Notes: generated by a model from the sequence alone, not told the origin. 64,000 bases of DNA from Neelides folsomi (GCA_034687125.1 JAQGBZ010000283.1:1-64000); one strand, 5' to 3'; counted from the stretch's first letter, positions 25,601 to 38,938 are shown. Made by a program: numbers and translations.

Positions 25601-28600
25601 TATAATGGAGATGGAAAACAGAAGAAATAATTATAGAGGAGTTGTACATGTAATAAGCCTATCTTCTTTCCCCTCTCATAACTAATGAGACTTTGAATTG
25701 TAATGGAAAAGGGGGAAGGAATAATTGGGGAGGCCCAGAAGGAAAAAAAGGCGCTCAGATGAATCTTTGATAGAGAAAACTCATCACGCCTTGATTTTTT
25801 CTTTTTTCCCTTTGAGTCTTTGACTCGGCCCGAATCTCCGTCTGTTTTCATATTCCTTCGGTAGCCCGACTAACCCGGGAAATCTCCGTCGGATCCGGAA
25901 ACAAAAGAAGGGGAAAAAACGAACCACAAAGTTTCTTCGAGCGGAAAAGCCTTAATACATTTTAATAACATTTCCATATGTACATTCTCCATGGTCGCTC
26001 TATATCTTTCTCCAACCTTCTTCCTATTATATTCCGCTTTCCTGTGAGTTTTGAAAGTTGGGAAAAAAGTATTACTTTCTCTTCCCCCATTGTTTCAAAA
26101 AGTTACGCAATTGTGTTCCTACATGTTGAAAATAACATGTACACACATTAGCATTATTTACTTATTTGTCCCTACAATTCTTCATTTACAGAACTACAAG
26201 GAGATTTGAGCAAAGTTCAAAAAACTTCAGTTGACAAAAGTTCAAAAAAATCTGCAAAGTTGGAAATATCACAAAAAATTCAAAAAAATACAACTAGTTC
26301 AAAATTACCAAAAGTTCTAAAGTATCAAAATTAAAACAGTTTAAATTCTTTGTAAAATATTCTCAACAAATTTAAAATTCTGCCGTAAAATCGAAATCCA
26401 TTAAAAAAACTCGACCACAAAATTAAAAATTTCATTTTTGCTGTTAGTTTAACTTTTTATTTTTACTTGAAATTATGTTAGAAATTAGAATTGGTTTTAT
26501 TTAAAACCTTTTCTCTTCTTTGTTGGCCGATGTGTTGTATAAGTTATATGGGGCGATGGGGAGATTTAATGTCCGGGAGGTTGAAAGGATGTAAATGGAG
26601 CCGTCATAAAAGAGTCGAGGTTTTTCTCCCCTTCCATCTACTTGATATTCCTCCCAACTCTCCCTATGTTTTCGCCCTGCCGAAGGGAGAAACTTTTTGG
26701 CACTTTCTAAATTGGCCGAATCCATTTGCATTTTTTTCTACTCTCCAATTCCTTTCTCCGGCCAGAAAGTCGGAACAAAGGCGAACTCTCCCTTAACCCA
26801 TTACTAAAAAGATTTCTACTCACTGAAACTCCTTAGTTCCTTTCTCTTATAATCTCTCATATAATCCTTTATATCCATTAACACCATTATCTTCTTTAAG
26901 GTTATAAAATTGAGTGTTATCAAGTTATCATTTTACACACATTTATATATATAAATGGTACATTACATACCATATGGTACATTACTATACAAAGTACAGA
27001 TCTATGCACCTTCATTGTCAGGTATAAGAAATAGGTAAGTATATACCAACAGATATGTAGAAATCTAGATACTGAATACAAATACATGTTTTGTATTGAC
27101 AATGAAACACTTACTTTATAACAGTGAGATTATATTTACATAGGTAATACTCATTGTGAGTATTTAATTATACTGAGATTATTAAGAGTATTTAATGCAA
27201 TTTAAATATTACAAAAGAACAAAGTAGGGAAAATATGTGTTTGATAGGTCTATGAAATATAAATGGAAAGTAAAAACAAAAGGAGACGACACACAGAGAG
27301 AGTTTTTAGAATTCCGAGTGGGAATGATTTTTATTTTTTCCTAAATGGGTTTTCCGCATTGTAGACAGAATGTTTGAATATAATGGCCAAAGTTGGACTT
27401 GGAGTTTAAAGGGAGGAGTGATGGGGACTAATGGCCATTGTTCACCTTACCCAAACACATCCTAATTTATCGACCTTCCCAATCCCATCGAGACGGGGAA
27501 TTTGCATTCAGGGAGGAGGAGAAAGAAAAATAACCTTCGATGAATTTCCCGATCGCGTTGGGAGCTCGGGCCGGTTTACGGGAAATTTAATTAAACGATC
27601 CCATCCATTTCCTTTCAACTCCCTCCCATTTTAATTCCTCACTAACCCATTTTTATCTGACAAAGTTTGAGTAATTGGACCAGGAATCCAAATTAACGCC
27701 CCAATCCTTCTAACCCATTTAAACCATTAGGAATAATACAAACTTTGATCATTATGATGAATATTTGACAATTTATGGACATTTTATATAAATGCTTATA
27801 TAAAAGCATATTTTGCTAAAAAGCATATTTTAAGTATATTCATCTTCCAATAGATTTTTAATCAAAAGATTGACCCAATTTATCAAATAAATACAATATG
27901 CCTAAATCCTGAGAATTAACACATAAAGAGCCAAATATGAAGATTCTTTTAGAAAATTTTTATAAGTGAAAGTGTGATTGTCTGAGCGTTAAATGTTCCT
28001 TTGGCTTTTCACGTTTTCCCTTTTCACAATGTGAAGTTGAAGCGTCAAAAGAGCGGAAAGAGTATTAAAAGAATGTTAATAAAGTCTGAATGGTTTTTAC
28101 AACTCTTCCAACTCCACCGCTCATATTCATGAGGTGGAAGAGAAAAAATTAATTTTCCGACTTTATCTCTTAGAAAAAGGAAATTTGTAATTTGAGGGGA
28201 ATAAAAGTGCGGTGAAGGAGAAGGAGCGATTGGGGAAGATAAAGAAACTTCTTTTCCTAAAATTTCCATTTCTCTCGAAGGAATTTGAATGAGGGGGAGA
28301 TAAGGGGACTGAAGGATCGAGGAATTATTCCTTAGCAGCATCTTATCCCTCACGATAACGAAGGCCGCTAGGGAGAACAAAAAGGAACAAAAAGGCGATA
28401 CCCAAAAAATGCCAATACTCTAACATATAATACAATACAAATAACTACACAATATTTTCACTCATACACACTTTCATATTACAATTGTATATCATATACT
28501 AAACTACATATATTTTCAAAATCGAATATATGTACTGATAAATAAAAAAATGCATTCCGGTAGATTTTCTCCTTGCAGCTTTTATATAAAAAAAACCCTT

Positions 28601-31600
28601 GGAGTAAACTTTGTAAAGTGAAGGTAAAGGCGTTATGATGAACATAAAAATGGAGTTTTATATGACTTTATAAGGGGAATAGGACCAATGGAGTTGGGAA
28701 GGTAAAGTGTTGAGTAACAGACAATGGACGATACTTGACTCGTTAAGAATGGGGAGTAAAGTGGATTTGAGCACGCTCCTCCATGTCATGTCAGAAATAA
28801 TTATTCTCCTCACACTCTCCTCTCCAATCCGAAGGAATGAAATAAAAGTGAATACCTCTGAGAAATCAGGGCTCCCTTTTATACACATAATACATCCTCA
28901 CATCGCCTGGCATCGGAGGACCCAATCTTCCCAACACACTCCTTACATTCATTCTTATATAATACTAAGGATATTGTACTCAGGATATTGTATGTGTTTC
29001 TTCTATGTTCTTCCTGTTTTCTTACTAACTTCAGGAGTTGGGAAAGTGTCGGAAAGGTATAGTTTGGGAATTGAGGGAGACATTAGCCATTCACACTCGG
29101 GAGTTGCTTTGTTGGGAAGGAGAATTGGATTCTTTCTCTATTAGTAGAGCCAACAGTCGAAGATTAACTCAAACTCACAACAACTTTCCAATCACAAACA
29201 AAAACTCATAAACCTTCATTTTCACTTGATAGCTTTTCTCCTAACTTTTCGGAATTCACACTCCCTACAAACACTGTTAAAAATTGTCCCCTTTCCGCGA
29301 AATTTTAAAGTAAAGAAACAATTTCAAAAAGGGTTTTTTGATTATGACTTTTAGAGATAATCAAGCCAGTATTATATTATTGTTGGTATACCTATCCTAT
29401 ATTAAATAGACTATTTTTATAATGAATTTTGGTCCCCTGCTGTCTTGGACGTTTCATTTGATCATTATTCATTATTATTTCTTCCCCTTTCCACTTATTC
29501 TAATCTTCCCAAAGCCTCGATACAATTCACTCTATAAGATCTCTCTCCACTTTCCTATTAGGATTTGCATTGATGTGAAATGCTGATACAAGTTAAATAT
29601 ACTCTAAGAAAACAGAGGAATGGGTCCGTATATAATACTATATGTATAGGCTATGTGAGGGAAAAGAGGTAATCCGAGGAAAGTCGTAATCGAATCCAAA
29701 TCACATCAATTCACTCCTCCTTCCCCCTTCCCTAATCTTTTATCAATTTTAAACGGCTCACTTCCACACTCAGACTCGGCAAATTATTCTTCCTAACAAT
29801 ATCACGAATGCTTTTACTAAAACTACACAAATACTCAATATTATACAAAATAGCTATACTCAATATAACTTTAGTCCATAATGAACATAGTTTCAATATA
29901 GCATTTACAAAAATATTAAATATAAATCGTAGTATACAGTATTTGTATGTGATCCTGGATGGGATAGTGTGTATTGTACCGAATTGTTTAGATATTTATT
30001 TTGTCTTTGTAACAACGCCCATTGTGTTATTAAGTAAGTATAAGGTTGAACAATGGTTTAAAAGAAAATGATTGAAATTCCCCCTTTTACTTCATTTACC
30101 TAATCTCTTGGAGTCAGGCGTTGTTAAACTCCCAACTGACTGCTTTCCAATTTTTCCACTTTCTCTTCCATCTGATAGGAAAAAGAGAAAAAGTTCTCAA
30201 TGAAGAAAGGGGCGAGAGTTGATAAAGTTTAATGGCAAAAGTAGTTTTAAGAAAAGGGTCCAAGAACTATTTTGATTTCTTTTCCACTTTACTTAATGGA
30301 AATTCTCTAAATATTAATAATACATAATATAATAATATTACATAATATTACTTATAAATAAATATGATTTATACCTGTAAATATAATATTTAAACATTTG
30401 AAATACTGATAAAATAAGTTTAAATTAAAGTATGTAATATATTATAGTGTAAAAATTATATTTATGCATTATGGTACATACATAAATTATATTTATCACA
30501 AGATCAAGTCTTGAGCTTTATCATTGTTCAAATAATGCCAAAGCTCCCCTGAAGGAAGAGTTTCTAAGCGTAATAATGTACTGCTAACGTTGTGAGACCA
30601 ATTCCATGGGTAGTGTATTATGCAAATAAAGTTAAATTCCTCATTGACGGAGAATTTCACCGTTGGTTCCTAATTAAGAGGAGAATCGGAGAGAGGGGAA
30701 AGTATGTCAATCCACTGCTCAACAGACATTTTCATTTCCATTGTAAATGTAAATGGGTCTTGAGGGATCTTTGGGAGACTCGGAGCCATTTCGTCCTTCC
30801 GAATCTGGCTGAGTTGTGCAAAGTCAAAGGAATCTCCCCTGGTCCGCGTACTTATCTCCTACCAACTCTCCCCTCATCATTATTTATATCATCTCCCTTC
30901 CAGCCCATTATTCATCCGAGGTTCGTAATATCTCAAAAACCCGACTTGCCCTGCGGGCATAAAACCACCGACATCATCACAATCTTCTTTCTCCTTTCTC
31001 CTCCTAATGTGCACCTTCCTTTTTGATGACCTCAACAACTTGGCGACAAAAGATCACATTTGTTAGCTTTTACTTTAATGTACAATAGTCCTTAATTGTG
31101 TGTTAAATCCGGATTGTGTTTATAAATTACTAAAAGCTGCATCAAACTTTTTTTAAAAATAATAATACTCATGGGTATGGGACAATTGTGCTTTTTTTAA
31201 ATTGAATTTTGGTACAGTAATTTTGGTATACTCTAATTGTAGTCTTATATTTATAAGTTACAAGCACTCCACATGATATATATCTATGGTCTTAATTTTG
31301 TGTTTGAAATTTCAAATAACTGCATAGTTTTATATGTATTTTGAATTTTTGTATATTTTAATAATATGGAAATGTGTTCTATTTTTCGCGAATGGTTTTT
31401 GACATTATTAGAGAGACTGAAGGAAAAAGAGTGGAGATGTTAAAGAACTAATAGGACAAACTTGCCGGTTGAATTGGCCTATTATGCAAAAACTGTCCTG
31501 GATCGTGTTTTTATTCAATGGAAATAATATTAGGGAAGATTGAGGAAAAAACATTTACGATTTCCCCATTTTGCAAAAAAGGAGTATTGCAGGGAGCATT

Positions 31601-34600
31601 AGGAAACTTCCTCCTTCTTCGCCCCCTTTCAGACGGCATTTTAAAGGAAACGTGGATGGGAATTATGGAGATTTCCTCCGATTTCCCATCCAGGCCCAAA
31701 CAACTCCTGACAGTTGTGGGAGTGGAGTGAAAGGGAAAAGTCGTCAGGCCTTGGACTGTTATGTATAGGTAAACATAATGGGATTCGGGTCGAGTCGGGC
31801 GATTGAGTACATAAGAATAAGCTTTTATGTCCATGTCCGTCCCATTACGATTAATGCTTGTTTGCTCCTTCCTTTCTATCAAGTTGGTCAGGAATTGAAT
31901 GAAGCACAATAAGGCTACCGCCATGCGACGACTCCTGCCTTAATCACCATACACCGACATTGCTTCAGACAAAACTTTATCCATTCACAAATATTACCTA
32001 ATATTACCATACATTTATGTATATTCATCATACAACATACTATACAGGTACAGACAGTACATACAGACTACAGAATAAGTATGTACTGTATTCCACATAC
32101 TATTATTTTTGTATAAGTACATACCTCTATACTTACATTTAGATATACAGTATGTACAATTTGTCTAATATTTGTATCTTTATTCCAAATATCCCTTACT
32201 CAACATTTATAAGAATTGAATAATAAAAATTTAAGAAATTGTCCAAAACGAGAAAAGTTGATGACACGCTTCAAAATCCTTTCAAATATTTGTGAAAAGA
32301 AGAGAAGTGAATAGAAAATGTAAACATGGGTCTGATATAAAAAAGACCTTACATATCCTACATGTAATATATGAATTATATGTATGAATTATAGGTTGAG
32401 AGAGACATAAAAGAAGGGGAATATCCACGGAGGTAATAATACGGAAGAGATACCAAAACGAAACATTCACCTTTTCCGTCTGGCCCTGAGTTGAATGAAT
32501 TGAGATTCAGCGAGATTCAGTGAGATCTCATTTGGGAGTGAATAGGGCGAAGAAGCGGGAGTGATTACATAGGGAGATGTGGATAAAAGGATTTTCTGCA
32601 TAGCAGACAGTCGACACTCATCATCCATTATTAAAAGGCAGGAGAGGCAATAAATCCTACAGCCCTCTTATCCCACCCCCAAACACGGGGAGAACTCAAA
32701 TAATAAAAGCAACTCAATGGCTCTCCTCCGTTTCTTAGATGAGAAATGGACCTAAAGTGATTCCCTATATCTCATACACCTTATCTCTTCCTATCTCCTT
32801 TCCCCAAACTTCCCCGACCAATTATATTTCATTTATAAATGATCATCTTTTATGCATGGTATCATAGAACTCATTTATATACACAGAATAGATCATATAA
32901 TTTATACGACATAGAATCATAGAAATAATTTATACATGGTTGGTATCATCATAGAATCCCAGATTCCCAGATCTTTATATCCCAGCATCATGTTTTGAAT
33001 AAGATTTGACTAAAAGTAAAGGTAGAAATAAATACATTGAAGCAAATGTAAATAAAACTAATGCGCACTTTAGTCAGAATCTTCTTTGCACAGCAGCCTT
33101 AAGATTCTCTCAAAATTCAAGAAAGTTCTAAACCCTTTTAAATTTCAATATCTTTTAATGGAAAGTAGGCAGCACTTCAAATACATTAAATGTATTTATT
33201 ATTTAAATCAAAAAGAAGATTATTTACAATTTAAATAAATCCTATTCAATATACTGAATGTCATGTATAAGTAAAATCTTAAATAATAATTACAAGATAT
33301 AAATCCATATTAATACTTTTAGTGTATCCTATATTTATAAATGTAAATATTCTGTCTTTATATTTCTAAAATATACTAGTGAAATTATATTCGCAAAGTT
33401 GTATATGTCAACATAAAGTTTAAATGTTTGGTGCTGATCTGATGAGTTTGATATTTTCATTAAGGATCGGAATATGGGGGATAAATCAAGTTTTCCACCC
33501 GCACGAAGAGAAATCCTTTGAGAACTTTGAGGAAAAACAGTCGTCAAAAAAGGACAATGGGGATCTCCGTCACTCTTCTTTCTACTTATCCTCGTATAAG
33601 CTCACTCAAAGCTCCTCAAAACCAAAGGGGGCTGTGGGGATTGATATATCTGTAAAATATTTTTCAACTTGGATGGAGGAAAGCAGAGAATGTAAAGTAT
33701 AAACAGGAGATTGATGCGGGCCGGGATGAAAATGAAAGTAATTCGTCTCAAATCCTTTTCAATTGATCCAAACCCATTATTGGGATTCAAACTCCCGGCT
33801 CGCTCCCCTACTCACATTTTTCATTCTCACATTCTGAACAACTGAACAAGGACCAAACCCTTCCATACAATTCCCTATGAATAATTAATCATTCCAATAT
33901 TTACTAATTAATAATTTGAAAAATCTTCCTCGCAAACGATTCAAAAATTCATGCCATAATTAACGATTCTAAATCCACGCCAAAATCAATGATTTGAAAC
34001 TTCCCACCATAATTAATTATTAATTGTTATTAATTATTTAAACCCAGTCATAATTAATTATTCAAATTGTAGGTTTGTTCCCTAACTCTTTGAAATATCT
34101 CGGCTGTGAAACTGTGATTGATAGTGTTTGAGAGTCGGAGTGGGTAAGTGGAGTGGTAAAAGAATTGCAATATTTCCTCGTTAGGAGTGAGAGGTTCTGG
34201 AGATTAAGGGAAAGGTTCTTGAAAGAGACGCAGGTGCCATGAAGGCGATTATCGCTTTCCCTATTGATAAATGGAGCGGATGCAGATTCAAAAGGACGAA
34301 CTTCTTAAGCTCATAGATATACTGAGTGAGGAGAAAGAAAGGATTATGGAACTGGGCGTCCCTCAGGGGTCTTCTCCTTCCTTCTATCATTGTATGGAAA
34401 GTATGAAGATATTTTACACATTATCTCCATGGAGAACTATAGAGAGAACTAAAGGGAGAAGGGACGTTCTTGAGAATGGGGAGAAGACCATTTGGTATAA
34501 TATATATAAGAAACGTCCGAAGAAGGGCGACAAGGTGAATAATTTTTACTTTATCTTTCCAAACCTCTCCACATGTTTTGGAGCCGAATGTATTATTCAA

Positions 34601-37600
34601 GTCGAAACAAAACGGTGTTTGCATAATTCAGGGATTTAAGCATTTGGGGGAGGAGGGAAATCATCCATCTTCATAAATCACATTCATCCTCTCAAAAACG
34701 CCCTCATTTTACTCCAACTCAAAACCACACGCGAGGGCTTAAATATGAATATTCCCCTTATGGCAGCAGGTAAAACCTTAAAACAAAAAAATCGTCACAG
34801 TTGGCAGACGGAAACCACAGAAGGGTCGAAAGGAAGCGAAACAAAAACCTCAATTTCAAACCTGACAAGAGAAGAATTTAAATTACGTGCCTTTCAAAAT
34901 GCGCAATATTTATCCCAAGATCACATTTCGCAATATTTATCACAATAACACAATGTGCAATATTTACAGTAGGATACATATACCATGTAAACTAAAAATG
35001 CGATTAATCTTTTATATTTTTTTTAAAGATTTTGTTATAAAAAGACAATGTTTTGAATGAGTAATAAATGGCAGTGATAATGAAAGGCGCATATCTTTCA
35101 CTTCCACTCGAATGGTCGAGGAGTTCCCTAATCACTTTCTCCCGACTCGTAAAAAAGGGTAGAGGAAGGAAAAGGGAAGTGGTAATGGAAATTCAATACT
35201 CCTCTTCTCCTTTCCAAACACTACAAACCTCACAATCTAACGGAGATCGGAAGTGAGAAGTGGCGAAGATGGACAATTTGATCCTAATTACCTGATATAC
35301 GCACTCAACGTTTCCCGCTACCAAATAGATCACACTCTTACTTTTACTCCAAGGAAAAACCCAAAGTTTCAAAACCTGCCGTCGTTCTTTAACTATACAT
35401 TTTACTACTTCTTCAACTATAAAATACTTCTTTAACTACATATTAACTACCAATTACTTTTAGCTATAATCATATAAAACACATTTTTAGTTTGTTACCC
35501 TTACTGTGTTTTAACTTTTAAGGATACGTAATATTAAAGTGTAGAAAAGCGTACAGTAGAAATTTACTGAAGTAGTTATACAAATATTAATGTAAAGTTT
35601 TATAGAAAGAGAAAATAACTTTCTCGTAAATTGATTTTTGGAAAGCCATTAAAATATTTTCCGGTTATTTGGAAATCCGAGAACCCCAAAAATTATGAAA
35701 AAGGGTTAAGAGTTGGGGAGTTGAATGAAAATGTTTTTAGTGAAATGATAATGGATTTGAAATGAGAGGAATCGATTTGGGCCACTTTCCCATCCACTTT
35801 TGTGAATCCTTCCCTTTCTGAGTCTTTATGCACACAAGGAACATTAAACACGAGGCACTTGAATTCCATTTAGTTGAGGAGAAAGATGATGTATTGGAAG
35901 GTGGCCTGAGGAGTCAAGTGCGATGACAAGGATTGGATCCTTCGCCCCTCCACCCAGAGATTCTTCCATGTGAGATGAAATTGGACGTCGCCGAGAAAGC
36001 GAAAGCCTCCTGAGAGTATTATTCTCCTCTTATGCCCACAAAAAGGGATGAAGAAATGAAAATTGGAACCACCGAAAGGATCATTCCCTTTTTTCATCCT
36101 GGGAGTGAAGTGAACCGGAGGAATTCCGCCCTTCTTATTTGTGTTTAGAGAACCCCTTTCTATAATTTATATTTTAATTATCTCCCTCATTTCAAATTCA
36201 ATATATTTCAAGATATATCTCATACAAGGGGATCTTTCTTCACTACAGTAACATAATAACATATGTCACTGTATCAACTCACTCACTCGTATTCGGAATA
36301 TTTAGAATACAATATATGTAATGTATCACTTAATAGGAACACAGTATTAGGATACATAGTCGCCGTGTTTAGTAGGTATATACATATTCGCAACATATAG
36401 TGTTATATAGTTGGTGTATTAAATATATATTGTATACACTTGAGAAAGATCAGAAGTTCCATGAGGTCTTATGTGAAATGGTGTGTCATGTAATAAATAG
36501 TCTTTTAATATCTATAGCGACCGTTGGATCTCCATCTTAATGTCGGCTGATCCCCCTCTGTTCGAGAAAGGTTGTGGAGATAGGGAGAAGGATAAGTAGG
36601 GGGCGAGTAATATAATTTGATTCCTCTGGATGTGAGGAGGACCGTAGGCATGATGATGAGTGGATCGGAGGGTGGGGAGGAAAAGCCCGCAATTTATTAT
36701 CGTGGTCGCTGAACGGGAATCGCCCTCCGAAATCTCCCTCTCTCTTTACGGAGAGAAGAGCTAAGGACTTTTTGACTCCTCCACACTTCCCCTCACACAT
36801 TCCGACCAGTTCACATCTCTAAACATTATTCTCTCACATTTACTACCAAACTTCAGTCTATATTGTCCAAAGACCATTTCTTGAGCTCAACGGACACTCA
36901 CTCCAAATTCCCCTTAGAATCATATACAAAAATCCCCATTGTACTATTCCAATAAATGTACAACATGATACGGGCGATATATCCATGTACAACATCGAGA
37001 ATATCTTTAATAGGAAATGTACGTGAAACATTCTTCCCTATTAGAGAATGGAACAAGTCTAGGAAAAATGCGCCAAAGTATGAATGTACTTAAGTATGTA
37101 CATATGTAAAGAATGTATTTTATAGGGCATTTTGGCTCATATGTTAACTTCACTTGTAAAAAGGATATAAAAAACGTTACGCAGGTTTTTAATATAAAAC
37201 GATATAGTTAACATATTTTGCAATATATTATGTTTTGCACGTAAAACATGGGTAGATTCAAAAGAATATAAAAAGCGGAGTAGTGAGGTTTTGATATATT
37301 TCATATGGTGTTTTGTGTCCAACATATGCACTTTCTCCTCATTCCATTTCATTTCCTTTCTTGGAGATGAAAGCGAGAGTTTTCCATTGTGAGGTTGTTT
37401 GGGAGTGAGCCGTCTACGGTGTGCTATAGGCCATAATTAATCTGCGAGTGAAAAATGGAAACTTTTAACATTTAACATTCTTTGAGCTCAAGGCCTCCTC
37501 CCGACCCCAACAGAGCGGAAGGAGGATACCAAGATTAAAACCCGCGTCTCCGAGAATAAGATTTATAAGGGAAGAGAAGGATGAAGAAAAGGCCAATTCC

Positions 37601-38931
37601 TAGTCTCCATTTCAAACCTCTTTGATTACGTCCTTAATGAAAAACCTTATTCACATCATCAACCTCAAATAGGGATTTATATATCTAAACTTCCCATACT
37701 ATCTCTTCATATAAATCCATCCTCACAATTAAATCAAAACCTCAATTAAAAAAGTTAAAAGAACTTAACTGAAATATACTTATACGCAATACTATGTAAC
37801 ATGCTATATTAACTGTATATTAATAATAAAACCTCTAATACAAATATACTTACATATTGTAATATTGTAATACATACCATATACGATTTTGAATATTTAT
37901 TATATATTATATGGTAAGTATAGTATAAGAGTAAATTTGAAAGTGAATTAAGAGAGAGTAGTATACCTAGTACAATATGAATGAATGTATTAATAAAGTA
38001 TTAATAATGTATGGTAAATATGTAAAAGAGAGTCGGTTGAGATTGAAAACCCTCGGGCTTCACCTCGTACATTTCAACATCTCCCTCATCTTTTGAGGAA
38101 TTTGAAGAAAGTGGAAATTTCCCTCCCGTCAGAATCCCCTTGATTTAAGAAGCTCTCGACTGATCCCCTCAGACCCGCCATTTAATAAAAAGGAGAAGAT
38201 CCGTCCTATTCACTCTCATTCGGACAACGGAACTTCCACCATCCCACCAGATGAACTTTTCACAAAAAACCAAGAAAAAATGAAAGCGAGAAGAGCCAAG
38301 TTGTCCTTTTGAAATGAAATTTCCTACCAACGTGCTCCACACCATACGAGTATACATACAGCTTATATTCTACTTTTAGAATTATATCGATATAACTACT
38401 AAATATTATATTCTTATATTTATCATATAATCTTATGCAGGAACTGTATTTAGTTACTTATAAAAGTATCAGTTTGAGTGGGTTAGTTTGAATTATACGA
38501 TATATCTAAAGAAAACTTTTATTTTTTTGGAGTGAAAGAGGCGGGTGAAGCTGTAGGAAAGTGGAATTCAACTCGACATGATCTTTCTCTGTTTTCGAGA
38601 GATCCGTCGGAGAAAGTGAAACCTTTTTAACTCCACTTACCAAGAGGTCCGTGAGGTTCATAAAAATTCCCTTCCCCTTTTAAACTAAAATCAATACCCA
38701 ACGAGGTTTTAATTTTTCTGGCGGATGTGACCCGCCGAATGTTTTTATGCCTTCGGAGGAAACTTGAAGAATTGGGGGGGGGGGGAAAGTAGGGCAGAAG
38801 AATGGGAAATTGATTTTTGAGATCTCACCTTTATCCAGCGACATTTTTGGCTTCATGTCATCTTGCCATCCCCCGAAGGCCAAGGACGCACTCAGGAGAA
38901 GATGAAATATTAACCGGACCAACAACCCCAT
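13659..38931 (-). CDS. Sema1a: Semaphorin-1A, transmembrane axon-guidance ligand/receptor (complete coding region)
   Basis: Nine coding exons: 38931-38829, 18203-18104, 17090-17045, 16957-16895, 16812-16506, 16206-15973, 15664-14446, 14309-14121, 13857-13659. All eight introns are GT-AG with matching phases. The sum is 2460 bases: 819 residues plus TGA. Residues 1-20 are a signal peptide. The mature start (WQDDMKPKMSLDK) and the sema domain to about residue 500 follow class-1 semaphorins closely (YIRILN, VCGTNAYKPRC, ICPYDPRHNST, YVSSMEYKDFVFFFFRET, RLNCSVPGEFPF, YDVIFIGTDDGKV). A cysteine-rich PSI domain spans about 504-559 (CFTGRVRTCGECIGM). There is no Ig domain, as expected for class 1. 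An acidic stalk lies at 586-601, the membrane helix at about 637-659, then SRRC and a 160-residue cytoplasmic tail ending VKKVYL. It is known as a membrane-bound repulsive cue that binds plexin A and can also signal in reverse. Intron lengths (in transcription order) are 20625, 1013, 87, 82, 299, 308, 136 and 263 bases. Confidence 0.95.
13858..14120 (-). other. Semaphorin-1A intron 8, with a 23-base direct repeat
   Basis: The intron is bounded by AG|GTAAAT and TTGTAG|A. It contains two near-identical 23-base units in tandem (13935-13957 and 13958-13980) that differ by one base, core CATTATTTCTAAATTG. Confidence 0.8.
15665..15972 (-). other. Semaphorin-1A intron 6 (308 bases)
   Basis: AT-rich, bounded by C|GTGAGT and TTCTAG|A. 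No other feature seen. Confidence 0.85.
16207..16505 (-). other. Semaphorin-1A intron 5, with short AT tandem repeats
   Basis: Bounded by G|GTACAA and TTTAG|C. Around 16351-16430 a 19-base unit (TTTTGTTAAATTAAAATAA) is duplicated, followed by repeated TTTACAATAATAATA-like units. Confidence 0.8.
17091..18103 (-). other. Semaphorin-1A intron 2, start of the phased A-tract texture
   Basis: A 1013-base GT-AG intron with no gene inside. At 17638-17680 a CCAAA-containing unit recurs with A-tracts starting at 17642, 17653, 17662 and 17673, roughly one helical turn apart. Confidence 0.8.
18685..18712. other. short perfect hairpin in Semaphorin-1A intron 1
   Basis: CTCCTTAA and TTAAGGAG are separated by six bases (GTTGAG). 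The stem can extend with a G-T pair and one more G-C pair. It is too short for a microRNA precursor, and no function is assigned. Confidence 0.5.
19589..19693. repeat. 22-base AT-rich tandem repeat, about four to five copies
   Basis: The unit is GGTTTAAATAATTAATTTCA plus AT. The first copies are exact and the later ones drift by single changes and small length changes. It lies inside Semaphorin-1A intron 1. Confidence 0.8.
33911..34016. repeat. 26-27-base degenerate tandem repeat, four copies
   Basis: Units start at 33911, 33937, 33964 and 33990. Each has the pattern (C/T)GATTTGAAA, a C-rich middle with CC or CCC, then CATAATTAA. Diverged half-units continue to about 34070. Inside Semaphorin-1A intron 1. 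Confidence 0.65.
38829..38931 (-). CDS. Sema1a: Semaphorin-1A coding exon 1: signal peptide and mature N-terminus
   Basis: The exon has 34 codons plus one base. The ATG at 38931 starts a hydrophobic leader (LLVRLIFHLLLSASLAF) followed by GGWQDDMKPKMSLDK, the conserved beginning of mature Semaphorin-1A. The donor AAAG|GTGAGA is strong. Its leftover base completes an Asp codon with the first two bases of the exon ending at 18203, which confirms the join over 20.6 kb. A run of twelve C on the coding strand lies 43 bases into the intron (38774-38785). Confidence 0.9.
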
Positions 38932-38938
38932 TGCCTCT
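38932..38938 (-). other. splice acceptor just upstream of the Semaphorin-1A start codon
   Basis: The coding strand reads TATTCCAG|AGGCAATGG, preceded by a T-rich tract (ATTTTTATTC). Only five bases separate the putative AG from the ATG. This suggests that the 5' untranslated region is split and its first exon lies further right. It is a sequence-only prediction. Confidence 0.55.

Larger units (their letters stand above)
18204..38828 (-). other. Sema1a: Semaphorin-1A intron 1 (20.6 kb), no nested gene supportable
   Basis: The intron is bounded by AAAG|GTGAGA at 38828 and TTTCAG|AT at 18204. The short open frames inside (up to about 145 codons) lack domains, start context and splice partners, and read as translated low-complexity DNA. 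The texture alternates between polypurine/polypyrimidine stretches with A-tracts and blocks of alternating TAC/GTA/ATA steps, for example near 20270-20660, 26900-27180, 31960-32200, 36240-36440 and 37760-38000. Regulatory elements are likely in so long an intron of a guidance gene, but none can be named from sequence. Confidence 0.75.

Noticed and set aside
28707-29144. 145-codon open frame in intron 1
   Set aside because: Same texture-driven openness; the translation shows no family character.
30592-31026. 144-codon open frame in intron 1
   Set aside because: No domain, no splice partner and low-complexity composition; expected where polypurine/polypyrimidine DNA lacks stops.
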